Positions 45,336-55,639 of a DNA stretch of 64,000 nt are shown piece after piece (position 1 is the first letter of the stretch; the number at the start of each line of letters is the position of its first letter). Source of the DNA: Persicaria tinctoria (lineage: Eukaryota; Streptophyta; Magnoliopsida; Caryophyllales; Polygonaceae); the NCBI GenBank assembly GCA_037127255.1, contig JBANSL010000005.1, positions 84,961,160 through 85,025,159 of the forward strand, in the 5' to 3' direction. The notes under the pieces are model-generated. The model was not told the origin of the DNA, did not search any database, and saw nothing but the letters and a program-made list of their open reading frames with translations. The position numbers and the translations under genes are program-made.

Positions 45336-45788
45336 GGCACGCATCACATTCTTTACAAAGCTTACAAGGAAGACCCGCCAGGTCTCATATACAACCCTAC
45401 AGAGCAGGTTATTTGATATGCAGATAGAATATAACTTCCACTATTTTTTCCCATTAATACAATTTTATAGAGATTAGATAAAGAAAAAGATAAACAGAAA
45501 CAGTTCTGGCATTTAATAAGCTTGGTTGTTCCTGGGGCTGATATGCAGCATGTATTTACATCAGATCACAAAGCTTCATGGATGAAATTTTGAATAGTTT
45601 CAGACCTCACTATGAAAGATGATATACACAGTTTTTGTTCATCATTTTCTTCTTTGCCATGATATACAAATTGATAAGACGGCAAGAAGCATCTTTTCAG
45701 TTTGTCAATAGCACTGGATTGTTTTTGTTTGTTCCTTTTTAAAGGGAGAAGTAGCAATGGGAGATACAACAGCAATTTTAAGAAAAGT

Positions 45789-46255
45789 TTATTTTTCTTT
45801 CCCTATTGTTTGGGAACTTTTTGGCCCTGATTCCTCTTGCAATGCTGTCTCCATGTCGCTTGTAAGAAACACACTTCCCAGATCCTCTACTGGTGTGAGT
45901 AGACCCTGAACAAGGAATTCAATTCGTACCTTATGATCTTTTTATGTCGCAAAAATATAGTTCAGTGCATATGCACTTTGCTCGACCCTACAATAGAAAG
46001 GAGAACCATTGAGTAGCTCAAAGGAGAAGTTTTATGACTAGCCAGATATCTGAAAGTGTGTAGCAACTGCTTGCTGTTAAAGTCTAAGAAACTGTGAGGC
46101 CATGATTTCTTGAACTTGAAGTCATCAGGAAACAGAGCGTAGACTTCAACCTCTGTAATCGTCTCAACAGTCCTAATTGAGATAGGGAAATCTCTTGCTT
46201 TCACTACACTAGATAGTGCTGAATAGAAACTCCTAGTTAAAGCTATGTTGAACAT
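45789..46255 (-). pseudogene. Two-exon 3' fragment of an unrecognised gene
   Basis: The minus strand has 46255-45992 and 45905-45789, which splice with GTAGGT and TTCAG borders and keep frame: SSVVKARDFPISIRTVETIT, EVYALFPDDFKFKKSW, FLDFNSKQLLHTFRYLASHK, then GLLTPVEDLGSVFLTSDMET to a stop at 45789. The composition and conserved borders suggest real coding ancestry. No upstream exons are recognisable beyond 46260, so it is probably a fragment. It lies tail-to-tail with the F-box gene. I cannot name the family. Confidence 0.45.
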
Positions 46256-46269
46256 CGATATATGTCATC

Positions 46270-47400
46270 AAGCATCTTCGAAATGCAAGTCGGAAATGTA
46301 ATGTCGCGGCTAGTTCAATTGTAATCCTCTCCTTACTATACAAAACCTACCAATTAAGTTGTGAAGGTAATTTTGGAACTTCATTTCAGTTTTAAGTTTC
46401 AGATTGTAAAATGCATTGCCATATTGAAGCATGTCTAGGTTATGCTTTTATGAATAATGCAACTTGATGAGGAAACTAACATGAGCAATGCCAGTGATAA
46501 GACCACCAGACTAGCTTCATCGAATGCTTTGTAGCTATCCTTAGGGGTCGGACTCGGAGCATATGGTCTCGTACGACGATATAATAAGACTACCAGCTCA
46601 ATCAAATGGTTAAAGGTGAAGCTTAAACATCCATCCTAGAAAAAGAAAGAAGGAAAGCCTACATGTCCCCATAAATTATCATAATACATAGAGCTAGCAA
46701 GACCAGACTTGAGAACCCGACCCAACTCACCCGACCCACGTCCGAAAATCGAGCGATATGCCCAACCCAAACCTTGGAGCCATGCCCGAATTGACCCGAA
46801 CAGAGACAAACTAGATCTGACCCTACCCCAACCTGACCTGAACGTACAAGACCCGACTCATCCATCTAATTGCTATAACTTTGTCATTTTTAAACACACT
46901 GCATGATGTTTAATAGTCAACAATTAAAATAAACAAAAAAAAACAATTATTTTCAATAAAAATAAATACGACCGATCGACTTGACCCGACCCAACCCGAT
47001 TCAACTAGAACAAACTTGAAATCAATTTTTACCCGACCAGACCCAAACCCAACCGAGCACATGATAAACCCGACATCGATTGAACCCAACACATAATAAA
47101 CTAGACATTGATCGAACCAAAATGGGTATTACTTGAGCCCAACCTGACTCGCTCATACAAGCTCTTCCCTCAAATGCCAAAGATGTTTTTGAACACTTTG
47201 GCTACTAAAACAGTTCTAACTGGTAGAGTTATTTTCATTCATCAGGCCATCAACTATTACTTTTCCCGACCACCAATTAACTTCATACAGTATCATTGAC
47301 CCCATTAAATGAATAATGGTACGGGTGGTGATGTGAAATAGAGAAAATTATAGTACTAATATAACAAACGTAACGTTCACAGCACACATATACTACACTT
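46270..47400. other. Spacer with degenerate ACCCGAC-type repeats
   Basis: Between about 46706 and 47150, CCCGACCC, CCCAACCC and ACCCGA phrases recur irregularly (at least fifteen times). No gene. A TATA-free AT-rich stretch then leads into the 3' end of the acyltransferase gene. Confidence 0.6.
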
Positions 47401-47413
47401 GTTACTCTCAAAT

Positions 47414-50400
47414 TCAGGCAAGCCCTTTGGCCACTACTGCCTCCTTGATAGCTCTAAGGGATTCAACAATATCGTCGCACAGCTTTCGAGCATCGGGTAT
47501 GGTGTCCTCGTCGACTGAAAGAACAATCGTCATCTTATCCGCATAACTTTGAAAGTTAATCATCAATGCCTGCAACATTTCACATAAAAACATCTTATAT
47601 ATATGAAACAAGAGATGGAAAAGGGGCTATTGATGGATCATTGTGTGTTTACTACCCACTTACGTGTGGTTGCCCGTATGACGAAGGAGCTAAGAACTGC
47701 ATAGGATGGCCATAGAATCCGATTTCCTCCATGGGTCCAACTAAGTTTGAGAAGCACATTGTTGTGTGAGCGATGACTCCATGAGACATTGCACCCGATG
47801 CCTTAACAAAGACACCAAAACGTCGGTAAACCACAATATATTTGATCGAGCTAGGTAGCTAGATATACATATATATATATACCTTAACACCGAACAACTT
47901 GAGAGCTATTTCGGAGATGGTGAAAGTGTAGAGGGCTTCAAGAGAACGCTTCTTACGATCAACGGTAGCCTTGGCTTCACGAATATAATCCATCGGATCA
48001 TCTCGTAAGCCGATGGTGAAGGGTAGGAGAACGAATCCTATCCAGTTGCCCCATTTTGCCTCTGTGTTCTTCTCCATCATATCAGCCAAAGCCTAGCAAA
48101 ATATATGAATTAGATAAATATATATATATGAAACCTAATTTCATAAATATATATGGCATGAAATTAGATAAAACAAAAAATTAGGGCAAATTAGGAGGGT
48201 GATTCTCACTTGAATTCCAGCGGATGGTCTTAGGTTGATCAGTAGCGTTGATCTCAACCTTGTGTTCTTCGGTAAATTGTTCTTTGTCTCGTCCCCTAAT
48301 TGTACACGATTAACTAATTTTTAATCTGGATAATGGAAATCTTTATGCAAATAAAATTAAAGGAAAGAGCAAATAAAAAGTTAATGTAACTAAGTGGTCG
48401 TTTGGTATTGATATCTAGATATCATATATCAGTCCCTCCAGATATCTGATGTTTATTGTTTGGTGTAGGTAAATATCGATATGACTTAATCTGATATATG
48501 TGTTTAGTATAGACAGATATCGATATTACTTGATATCTGGATATCAGATATTGACTTATTTGATATACTGATTTTGACAGCTTGGATCCCAATATCAATA
48601 TCTTGATATCGAGATATGAACCGATATCGATACCTAGATATCGATACCAAACAGCTAAGTTGGAGCTAATCTGTAAAGTATAATTATAAAAAATTTAATG
48701 GAACTTACCATATTTCCTATTGAGGTACTTAGAAAGGCCAGCTTGAGTGATGGCAAGTGCAGCATCGTTGATTGTCTGATTTTATTCCATCAAGTGTAAG
48801 TGATATAAATCCATATGAGGCAGTGATACAAATTTGGAAAAGTAACAACTAATTCATTAAACTCAACAACAACAATTTGTGAAGTTCCAAAATCAATTAA
48901 AAAAAAATGTTACAAGTCGATTCTCTAACCTTTTTTTTTTTTTTGTTAATTTGTTATGATCGGTTTAATAAAATAAAGGATTGAAAAATTCTTAGTCCAT
49001 AATTTATAAAACTTCATATGATCTTATTCTTAGTGATAATTTAGAAAAAGTTTGGGAATTTCAATACTCCGTATCAAAAAAGAATTTAAAGTGTTTTTTG
49101 TATAACTTTTTATAAAAAAAATAAAAATAAAATCGGTGTATAATTTTGGTACCGGATATATATAGTATTAAATGGGAGAGCGTTAAATATGCAATGAAAT
49201 GATGGTAGTAGAAGTGTAGAACCAAACAGTTTGGAGAGTGAAGTCGACCAATGAATTGAATGAGCCAACTACAAATTCATCATCCCACTTTAAAGCTGCC
49301 ATTGTGAAGAAACACAGGCAGTTGCAATTAATCAACACTACCCGACCCCCCTTTCATTTATGTTGGAGGACGTTTTTTTTTTTTTAAATGTGTGTGCCTT
49401 CAATATAGGTTAGAAAGAGTTGGGGCTCGTTTGGATGATTGCGAAAATCACAAAATGAATTCCCTGAAATATACTTAATAGGAATTGGGAAAAAAAAGTT
49501 GTTTTGTTGAATTTTGGTGTTTAGAAATATAAATAGAAATTTTTTTAAAAAAAAATTACATGAAAAAATTATGGATGAGTTTGATTGATTTTACGTAGTA
49601 GGTATTTGATTGATATAATTTATATTAATGTATTTTATTTAAAATTTATATTATTTTGAACCTATTGTAAAAAGTCATCTAGGGTTGGGTTTATATTCAT
49701 TTTGATTTCAATTATCTCAAATTTTAATTCTGACGAGTTCAAGTCTTATTGGATTTCGGTTGAATTGAATATAGGTCATTCGAGTTTAGAACATTTTGTG
49801 TTATTGGGTAATTAAGATACCAGGGGTCAAATTTTCCGGTGATAATAATGTACTAAATTTTTTATCAAATGTGGGTGGTTTCAAAGTTTTTAAATTCAGG
49901 ATTTTTAATAAAATATTATAAAAATATTATCCGCAACCATTCCTAAAACTTCAGATATTTATTGCAATTTAGCCTCTAGCTCATAAACAACAGTATTTGT
50001 TTTTTTTTTATCATAAACAACAGTATTTGTTAGAAACACAGATATGATAAAAAACCCTTTCAAGTAGGGTGCGTTTGGAATCCAAAATGGATTCATTATA
50101 ATGTATTATTTTTACCTCGGTTTATGTACATGTTTAATACATTACATATTTTTCCTCGATTTTTACGACTTTTTTAATTATACAACAAAAACATGCTTGA
50201 GATAAAAATAATATCCAAACACACACAGAGTCCGTTAGTAGGATTTATGGTCCCTCTGCTTCCAAAATTAATATATGTTGGATCATATTTTGAAACTGCT
50301 GTAAAAGGAATATTTTGACTTGTATTAATCAATTACCGATCGAATTAGCAGATTTAAAAATTGTAAAATAGAAAAACAAAGAAATTAAGGAGATCGAGGA

Positions 50401-51358
50401 CGTACTCCATGAACGGCGTTCTTGATGAGCTTCAAATCGTCCAAGCTGACGGTCCTGAAGACGACCCTCCTTGGGGTATACTCGACGCCAGGGGGCCCTT
50501 TGAGAGGCGTGACGGTGTCCTTCAGGAAGACGGAGGTGGCGAGGAACATGAGCACGTCGACGGCGGTGTTCCAGCAGAGCTCCAGGAGGAGGAAGGCGGC
50601 GGCGATGAGAGACCGCAAAGACCACCACCTCGATCCGGCGGATGAGGTGGAGGTGCGCCGTGCTGTGGGGACGGTCGGGAGGGCGGAGGGGTCGGCGGTC
50701 TGGCGGGTGCAGGCGAGGAGGAGAGACATGAGGGAGGTGCCGTCGCCGAGCGAGTGGTGGATGCGGAAGACGGCGGTTGCCTCCGCCTGCGACGACTTCA
50801 CGTTCAAGATGTGGACGTCCCAAAGAGGCTTTGACCGGTCAAACGTGGTCTTGCTTAGCTCGTAGATGTAGTCCTCCACATACTTGTCCCCAAATACAGA
50901 GGCAGAGGCCGAATCCCCGTCGGCCTCTGCCTCTATCTGGGGCACAATTATGTGGTCCTCCGGGTTGAGATTGCTCACCCGTACCCATTTCAACCTCTCC
51001 CCTTTGCTCGCATCGCCTACCTACAAATCGAAAAATAAACTATCAATAATCTTACTCGATCAATCGATCGATCTTGTAACGAAAGATGAAGCTTCCGTAC
51101 CACGATGCTAGAGAAGCGAGGGTGCCGAAGAAGGGTTGAAGGGAAGTTGGCCTTGACGGTGTCAATATCGACCTTAGTCTTGGAGCCCATGATGGCCAAC
51201 ACGTGTATGTTGAAGTCCTTTTCATGGAACATCCTGGCACCGGGGCTCAAGGGCTCCTCCGCCCCAGCCACGGTGTCAGCCTCCGGCCCGCCTCTCTTAG
51301 TGGAGATGGGCTTGAGGCGTTGCCTCAACCCCACAGAAACCGCAGTGTCGTCTTCCAT
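47414..51358 (-). CDS. WSD-type wax ester synthase / diacylglycerol acyltransferase
   Basis: Seven exons in phase give 509 residues: 51358-51101, 51020-50406, 48775-48709, 48295-48210, 48092-47883, 47801-47664 and 47569-47414, a usual length for plant WSD proteins. The acyltransferase motif HHxxxDG is present (IHHSLGDG, His174-His175 and Asp179-Gly180). Conserved family phrases follow: NAVHGTINDAALAITQAGLS, LRSTLLINLRPSAGI, GNWIGFVLLPF and the C-terminal DUF1298 part (CFSNLVGPMEEIGFYGHP). A hydrophobic segment lies at about 230-262. The enzyme joins fatty acyl-CoA to a fatty alcohol or diacylglycerol at the ER, giving wax esters or triacylglycerol; substrate preference cannot be read from sequence. 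Exon 2 is GC-rich. Introns carry MITEs. Confidence 0.93.
48394..48655. mobile_element. Tourist-like (PIF/Harbinger) MITE in a WSD intron
   Basis: The ends GTGGTCGTTTGGTATTGATA and (reversed) GCTGTTTGGTATCGATATC are inverted repeats. TAA flanks both sides (48391-48393 and 48656-48658), the 3-bp duplication of this class. The interior is packed with GATATC and ATCGATAT palindromes. Confidence 0.75.
48900..50400. other. Second WSD intron, AT-rich
   Basis: A 1.6-kb intron without coding sequence. Phrases such as GGTGCGTTTGGAATCC (about 50069) and ATCCAAACACACAC (about 50212) face each other and may be the ends of another Tourist-like insertion. The phrase CATAAACAACAGTATTTGTT is tandemly repeated at about 49983 and 50011. 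Confidence 0.4.
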
Positions 51359-51439
51359 GTTCCGACCGGTTGAGAGATCGATAAGGAAGTCGCTAGAAGA
51401 GTGATGCGTACGGATATGGGCTTGGTGAGAGGGATGGAG

Positions 51440-51447
51440 ATTATAAG
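51440..51447 (-). promoter_or_regulatory. TATA-like box of the WSD gene
   Basis: On the minus strand CTTATAATCTCC lies about 85 bases upstream of the ATG at 51358, a plausible core promoter position. No other element was assigned. Confidence 0.4.
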
Positions 51448-51632
51448 GAGGAGGTGGTCAATTCATGACGTATGTATGTGTTTACACTTAACAAATTTGA
51501 CAATAAATGGGATTTGTTGAGAGTTGAGAGAGAGTGGTTTTTGATTGAATGTATTAATTAGATGCTGTCATGGCATGGCAGGCCGCCGCTCCCAACCAAT
51601 TTTCATATATATGTTTGCGATGATGTAATTGC

Positions 51633-51668
51633 GTAGATGTAGATGTAGATGTAGATGTAGATGTAGAT
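51633..51668. repeat. (GTAGAT)6 microsatellite
   Basis: Six perfect six-base units followed by GTATGTATGTAGGTAGGTA. It lies about 275 bp upstream of the WSD start codon. Confidence 0.9.
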
Positions 51669-51959
51669 GTATGTATGTAGGTAGGTATCCCATTTTGTAG
51701 GGTACTTGAATCAAATCACGGAAACAAAACGTAGAGCAATTGAAAGAAAGAGTGATAGTAGCAATGTACATATCCGAAGGTTCTAGCCTAGTTTTTTTCA
51801 TGTTTAGGCAGATATCCGTCGCTTTTCTAAAATCGCCTGCACATGCTTTAACCTATGCCCTTGATTCAAGGGCCTTGAATTATTATGATGGTATGTTTGG
51901 GTTTTGTGAATATATAACAAAAGATGGAACTATACCCTCATTAATTTATGAATCCAATT

Positions 51960-52200
51960 CAAGGGCATGGGTTAAACATCTACATTGAGAGAGATTTTCT
52001 AAATTTCAATAGTAACACCTAAGAAAAATGGATAAAATTAAATAACTAATATTTGGATAATCATTCCCAATATAGATGCTTAACCTAGATATGTCCAAGG
52101 GGAATGAGTTGGAGAAACCATAAATCAAAATGAAAATTTGTATATATAATCAAATTAAAGGATTTTCTTGTTTGATATTTAGGGAGAGATCCTCCAAATG
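51960..52200. repeat. Dispersed repeat block, copy A (uninterrupted)
   Basis: GCATGGGTTAAACATCTA, GGATAATCATTCCCAATATA, AAAATGAAAATTTGTATATA and TTCTTGTTTGATATTTAGGG occur in the same order in copy B at 53206-53990, where two insertions separate them. Copy A is followed by an A-rich region (52200-52540) in which a unit of about 115 bp (CTAATCCTATGTTTAAACAA, CAACCCTAAAAAAC) is duplicated. Confidence 0.75.
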
Positions 52201-52539
52201 ACCAAACTCCTGAAAAACCCAAAAATCAGACAGCTAGTATAGTGTGACAGTAAACTGATAAAGCATGATAGTAAGCTGACAAAACTAATCCTATGTTTAA
52301 ACAAATCAAACAGAAACTCAACCCTAAAAAACCCACAAAAGTAGCACATCAAAATCCTAAAAAACTCGCAAAATCAACATGACAGATAGCTAACAAAGCT
52401 AATCCTATGTTTACACAAATCAAATAGAAACTCAACCCTAAAAAAAACCACAAAATCAGGACACCAAAACCCTAAAAACCTGCAGAATCAGCACACCAAA
52501 ACCCTAAAAAAAAAAACAAAAATCAACCTGTAGAAACCA

Positions 52540-53200
52540 AAAAAAAAAATCAAATACCTTCGCCTGGCGGTGTCGCATGCGGTCACCATCTCCCACAAAT
52601 TTCGCCCTCGGACGTCGCCGTCAATATCGATCGTCGTCGAAGCCCAAAAACAAAGGTCAGAAGCGGTTCTCATCTCCGCAACGTTGTCGGAGAGGAGGAG
52701 AAAAATAGAAGGAAAAAGGTATAGAGGGGAAGACGACGGAGAGAATAACAGAGGGAGAGAAGGGAGAAGAACGAGAAGAACAGATGAGCGAGAAGGGAGA
52801 AGAACGAGAAGGTAGAAGTCTAGGACTGGCCGATGGACATTTACTTGATTTGAATTGCTCGGTGGAAATTTGCTTAATTAGGTTCATTTGGAGGCTAGGG
52901 ATTACAAATGGAAAAGGGTTCAGCGTGTGCAATTTAATGGATTTTATCTTGTTATTAGTCATTTCACCGTATAAACTCACTCAAATTTAAAAATCTAAAT
53001 TGCAAGAAATCACCCCTTAAATAGCCTGATTTACATTAAGCTGCCCATTAAAAGCATAATTTCAAAAAAAACCACCCTTAAAATACAAATACTTGAATAA
53101 CACCACCTATCCTTTGGATATACTAGATTTTAAGCATTTAGTTCCATTTTTTTTTTGTTATATACACGAAACAAAACATACAATCATTATGGATCTTTTT
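52540..53200. other. Purine-rich stretch and spacer
   Basis: A GC-richer segment at 52560-52680 and a GAGAAGGGAGAAGAACGAGA-type purine repeat at 52740-52815 are present. Open frames across it are low-complexity. It may be a leader or relic of a gene, but nothing recognisable remains. 52860-53200 is AT-rich. Confidence 0.35.
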
Positions 53201-53205
53201 AAAGG

Positions 53206-53990
53206 CATGGGTTAAACATCTATTGGGAAAGATTTTATAAATTTCAATGGTCAAACCCTATGAAAAATGGCTAAAATAACTAACATTTGGATAATCATTC
53301 CCAATATAGATGCTTATACCGTTGGACATACCATCTCCAACGGTTTTTCTAAAATTTCTCTAAAATGGGAAAACAAAATACATATTTTTCAAATTATTTT
53401 TGCTTAAGTCCAATAGCTTTCCAATTTTGAAGATTTGGATAATCATTTAGTTTGAAAAATGCTACAAATTTAGGGAATCCTATCTATTTTTTCCGCTACT
53501 TCTTCATTTTGAAAAATGTGATTGGAAATCTATTAAACCAAAAAATATCTTAAAATTCTACAAAAACTCCAAAATCTCCAAAATGGGAAACTATTGGAGA
53601 TGCTCTTAACCGATGTCTTAGGGGACGAGTTAGAAAAAACACAAATCAAAATGGAAATTTGTGTATGTAACCAAAAGCAATAAGAATCTCAGAGTTAAAC
53701 TCCGCTGAATTGATAGTATTACGCTATAGAAACTTATCGAGCCTAAAAATTAAATTAAAAAAATAATAACTTAATTTAAATCTAAACCAATTATTTAGAA
53801 TTGAGTGATTCTTTACCCGAAGTTAATTCACCAACTCCATGGGATCTAAAGTGAAGCACACAAGGGGGAGAAATTTATACGGTTATACCAAAGGATTCAA
53901 AGCTAACTAAGATGACAAGAAATTTGTGTATATACTCAAATTAAAGGGTTTTCTTGTTTGAGGTTTAGGGAGAAACCATCCAAATGACCC
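53206..53990. repeat. Dispersed repeat block, copy B, with two insertions
   Basis: The copy A sequence is interrupted at 53322-53612 by a MITE and again at about 53667-53925 by an insert of about 260 bp. GAAATTTGTGTAT occurs on both sides of the second insert. Confidence 0.7.
53322..53612. mobile_element. MITE inside repeat copy B
   Basis: ACCATCTCCAACGG at the left and CTATTGGAGATGCTCT at the right are inverted. AAATGGGAAA units recur inside. Copy A lacks the element at the matching place (ATGCTTAACC), which confirms an insertion of about 290 bp. Confidence 0.65.
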
Positions 53991-54589
53991 ATAAGCTTGG
54001 GCCGCTTGGCCCAAAAAGGTATTGCACTTTTTGGAGATGAAATAAATGCCCACCAATATTACAAATTCAGCACAACTCAGTGTCTCAGTCATACAAGTGA
54101 CATGAAGAAGAACAGGATGAAGAAACCCAATATCAATGGGATCCGTGTTTGTGTCATGAAACATATTCCAAACAAACCCAATATCAATGGGATCCGGTTA
54201 TGGGATGGGACGGGATTTGCAGGATAAGGACTTCTCATCTCGCGTTCAATCCCGCATAATTTTTACGGAATCCTGGGACGAAATTCATTTTTTTTTTTTT
54301 CAAATTCTACTGGAATTTGGACGGGCACGGCATTTGCGGTATTTGTGTCCACCCCTCCTACGTACGGGTAGAAGAAATACTCGTGTTGAAAAAACACCCC
54401 ATATCTATGCTTTAAAACTACCATTTTTTTTTTTTTATAAAAGAGCTTTTATTTTAATTTCAAACAAATCAAATATTTCAAGCAAAACCGGTGATTTTCA
54501 ACCTGATGCATTTTGGGCCGAATTTGAAAATCTAGTTAGCCTCCTTTTCAGCAATCTAGAGAAAGATATTCTTGAATTGGTAAAAGAGC

Positions 54590-54660
54590 GGTCATTCCGG
54601 GGTTCGAACCGAGGACCTATGACTATTATCCACAAGTCATTTCCGGTGAGCCATTCCGGA
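54590..54660 (-). repeat. tRNA-derived SINE-like sequence
   Basis: On the minus strand TGGCTCACCGG (54643-54653) and GGTTCGAACCCC (54599-54610) form an A box and a near-perfect B box. The cloverleaf could not be completed, so it is not called as a tRNA gene. Confidence 0.45.
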
Positions 54661-54669
54661 ATGGTTTAG

Positions 54670-55630
54670 AGAAAGATATTCTGTCACAACTCACAAGACA
54701 AGAGAGAGGGTGTCCTTATCGGCTATCGCAATCCTCTCACACCTTTCAACATACCAAAGAAACCACCATTCAAGTTGAGGATGAAGTTGTACAGGAGATT
54801 GTATCATATCTTGTTTAAGAGTTAATCCAATGCTGAATGCAACATCTGCAATGTTTATAATCTTTCAAGTTTGCTAGGAGCTTTTAGGTTACGATTGACG
54901 ATTGAAAGGTACTCAGCTCGAGTAACAAGCTTCGAGTTTGGGGAGACGGGTTGCAGAGAGTGAGCTTAGCAATCCTAAATTTTGGACTTCAACAATTAAT
55001 TCCATGTTTTTTCTTTTATCGGATCACTTTGAGTTCTGTTTGAAGTTTGAACATCCACATTAGTGCAGGCAGTGGACAGGTCGACGACTGGGTACTCGAG
55101 CACGCTACTGTTCTATAAAATGCCAAGTTTCAATGAAGAGCACTACTCCAAGAAAGTTTCACTTCACTCAAACTAGCCCGAAAGCAACAATGAGCACCCA
55201 GGAAGCAAGCATACATCACATGTTAACTACAACTTGGAACTCATAGTTCTCTTATTGATGACGACACGATTCAGACTTGTGGTGAAATGAATGGCAGCAT
55301 AATAACAAAATGCATACATGACAACTGACTCCAGAAATTTAGAAAAATAAATCAATCATATTCGCTGAGCGACAAGATAGCTCTTGACCGCGTGACTCTC
55401 TACTCTTTACGCAGCAGTGGCTACTGCCGCCTTCTTCCAACAGCCTTGCTCTCTTCGTATATTACATGGTGCAGCAATCTTTTCCACTTTCTGAAACCAA
55501 CAGAAGCAGGAAAAAAATGCATATTGGCTGATGAGCTAGAAAAAATTGTGTTAATTGGTAAAAGATGGCAGATGTGCGATACGTACATTGTTTTGAGAGT
55601 GCAAGTCGCTGGAAAGTGAAGGTTTGAGGG
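54670..55630. other. Spacer upstream of the SSADH 3' end
   Basis: No coding sequence recognised. The last part (about 55380-55639) should include the SSADH 3' untranslated region and poly(A) signals on the minus strand. No single signal stands out. Confidence 0.4.
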
Positions 55631-55639
55631 CATTTATCA

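Noticed and set aside
50329..50823. Arg/His/Pro-rich minus-strand frame overlapping WSD exon 2
   Set aside because: Alternative frame of a GC-rich exon; the WSD frame has the HHxxxDG motif and in-phase splicing.
54599..54653. tRNA gene on the minus strand
   Set aside because: A and B boxes are present but acceptor, D and anticodon stems do not pair; kept only as SINE-like.
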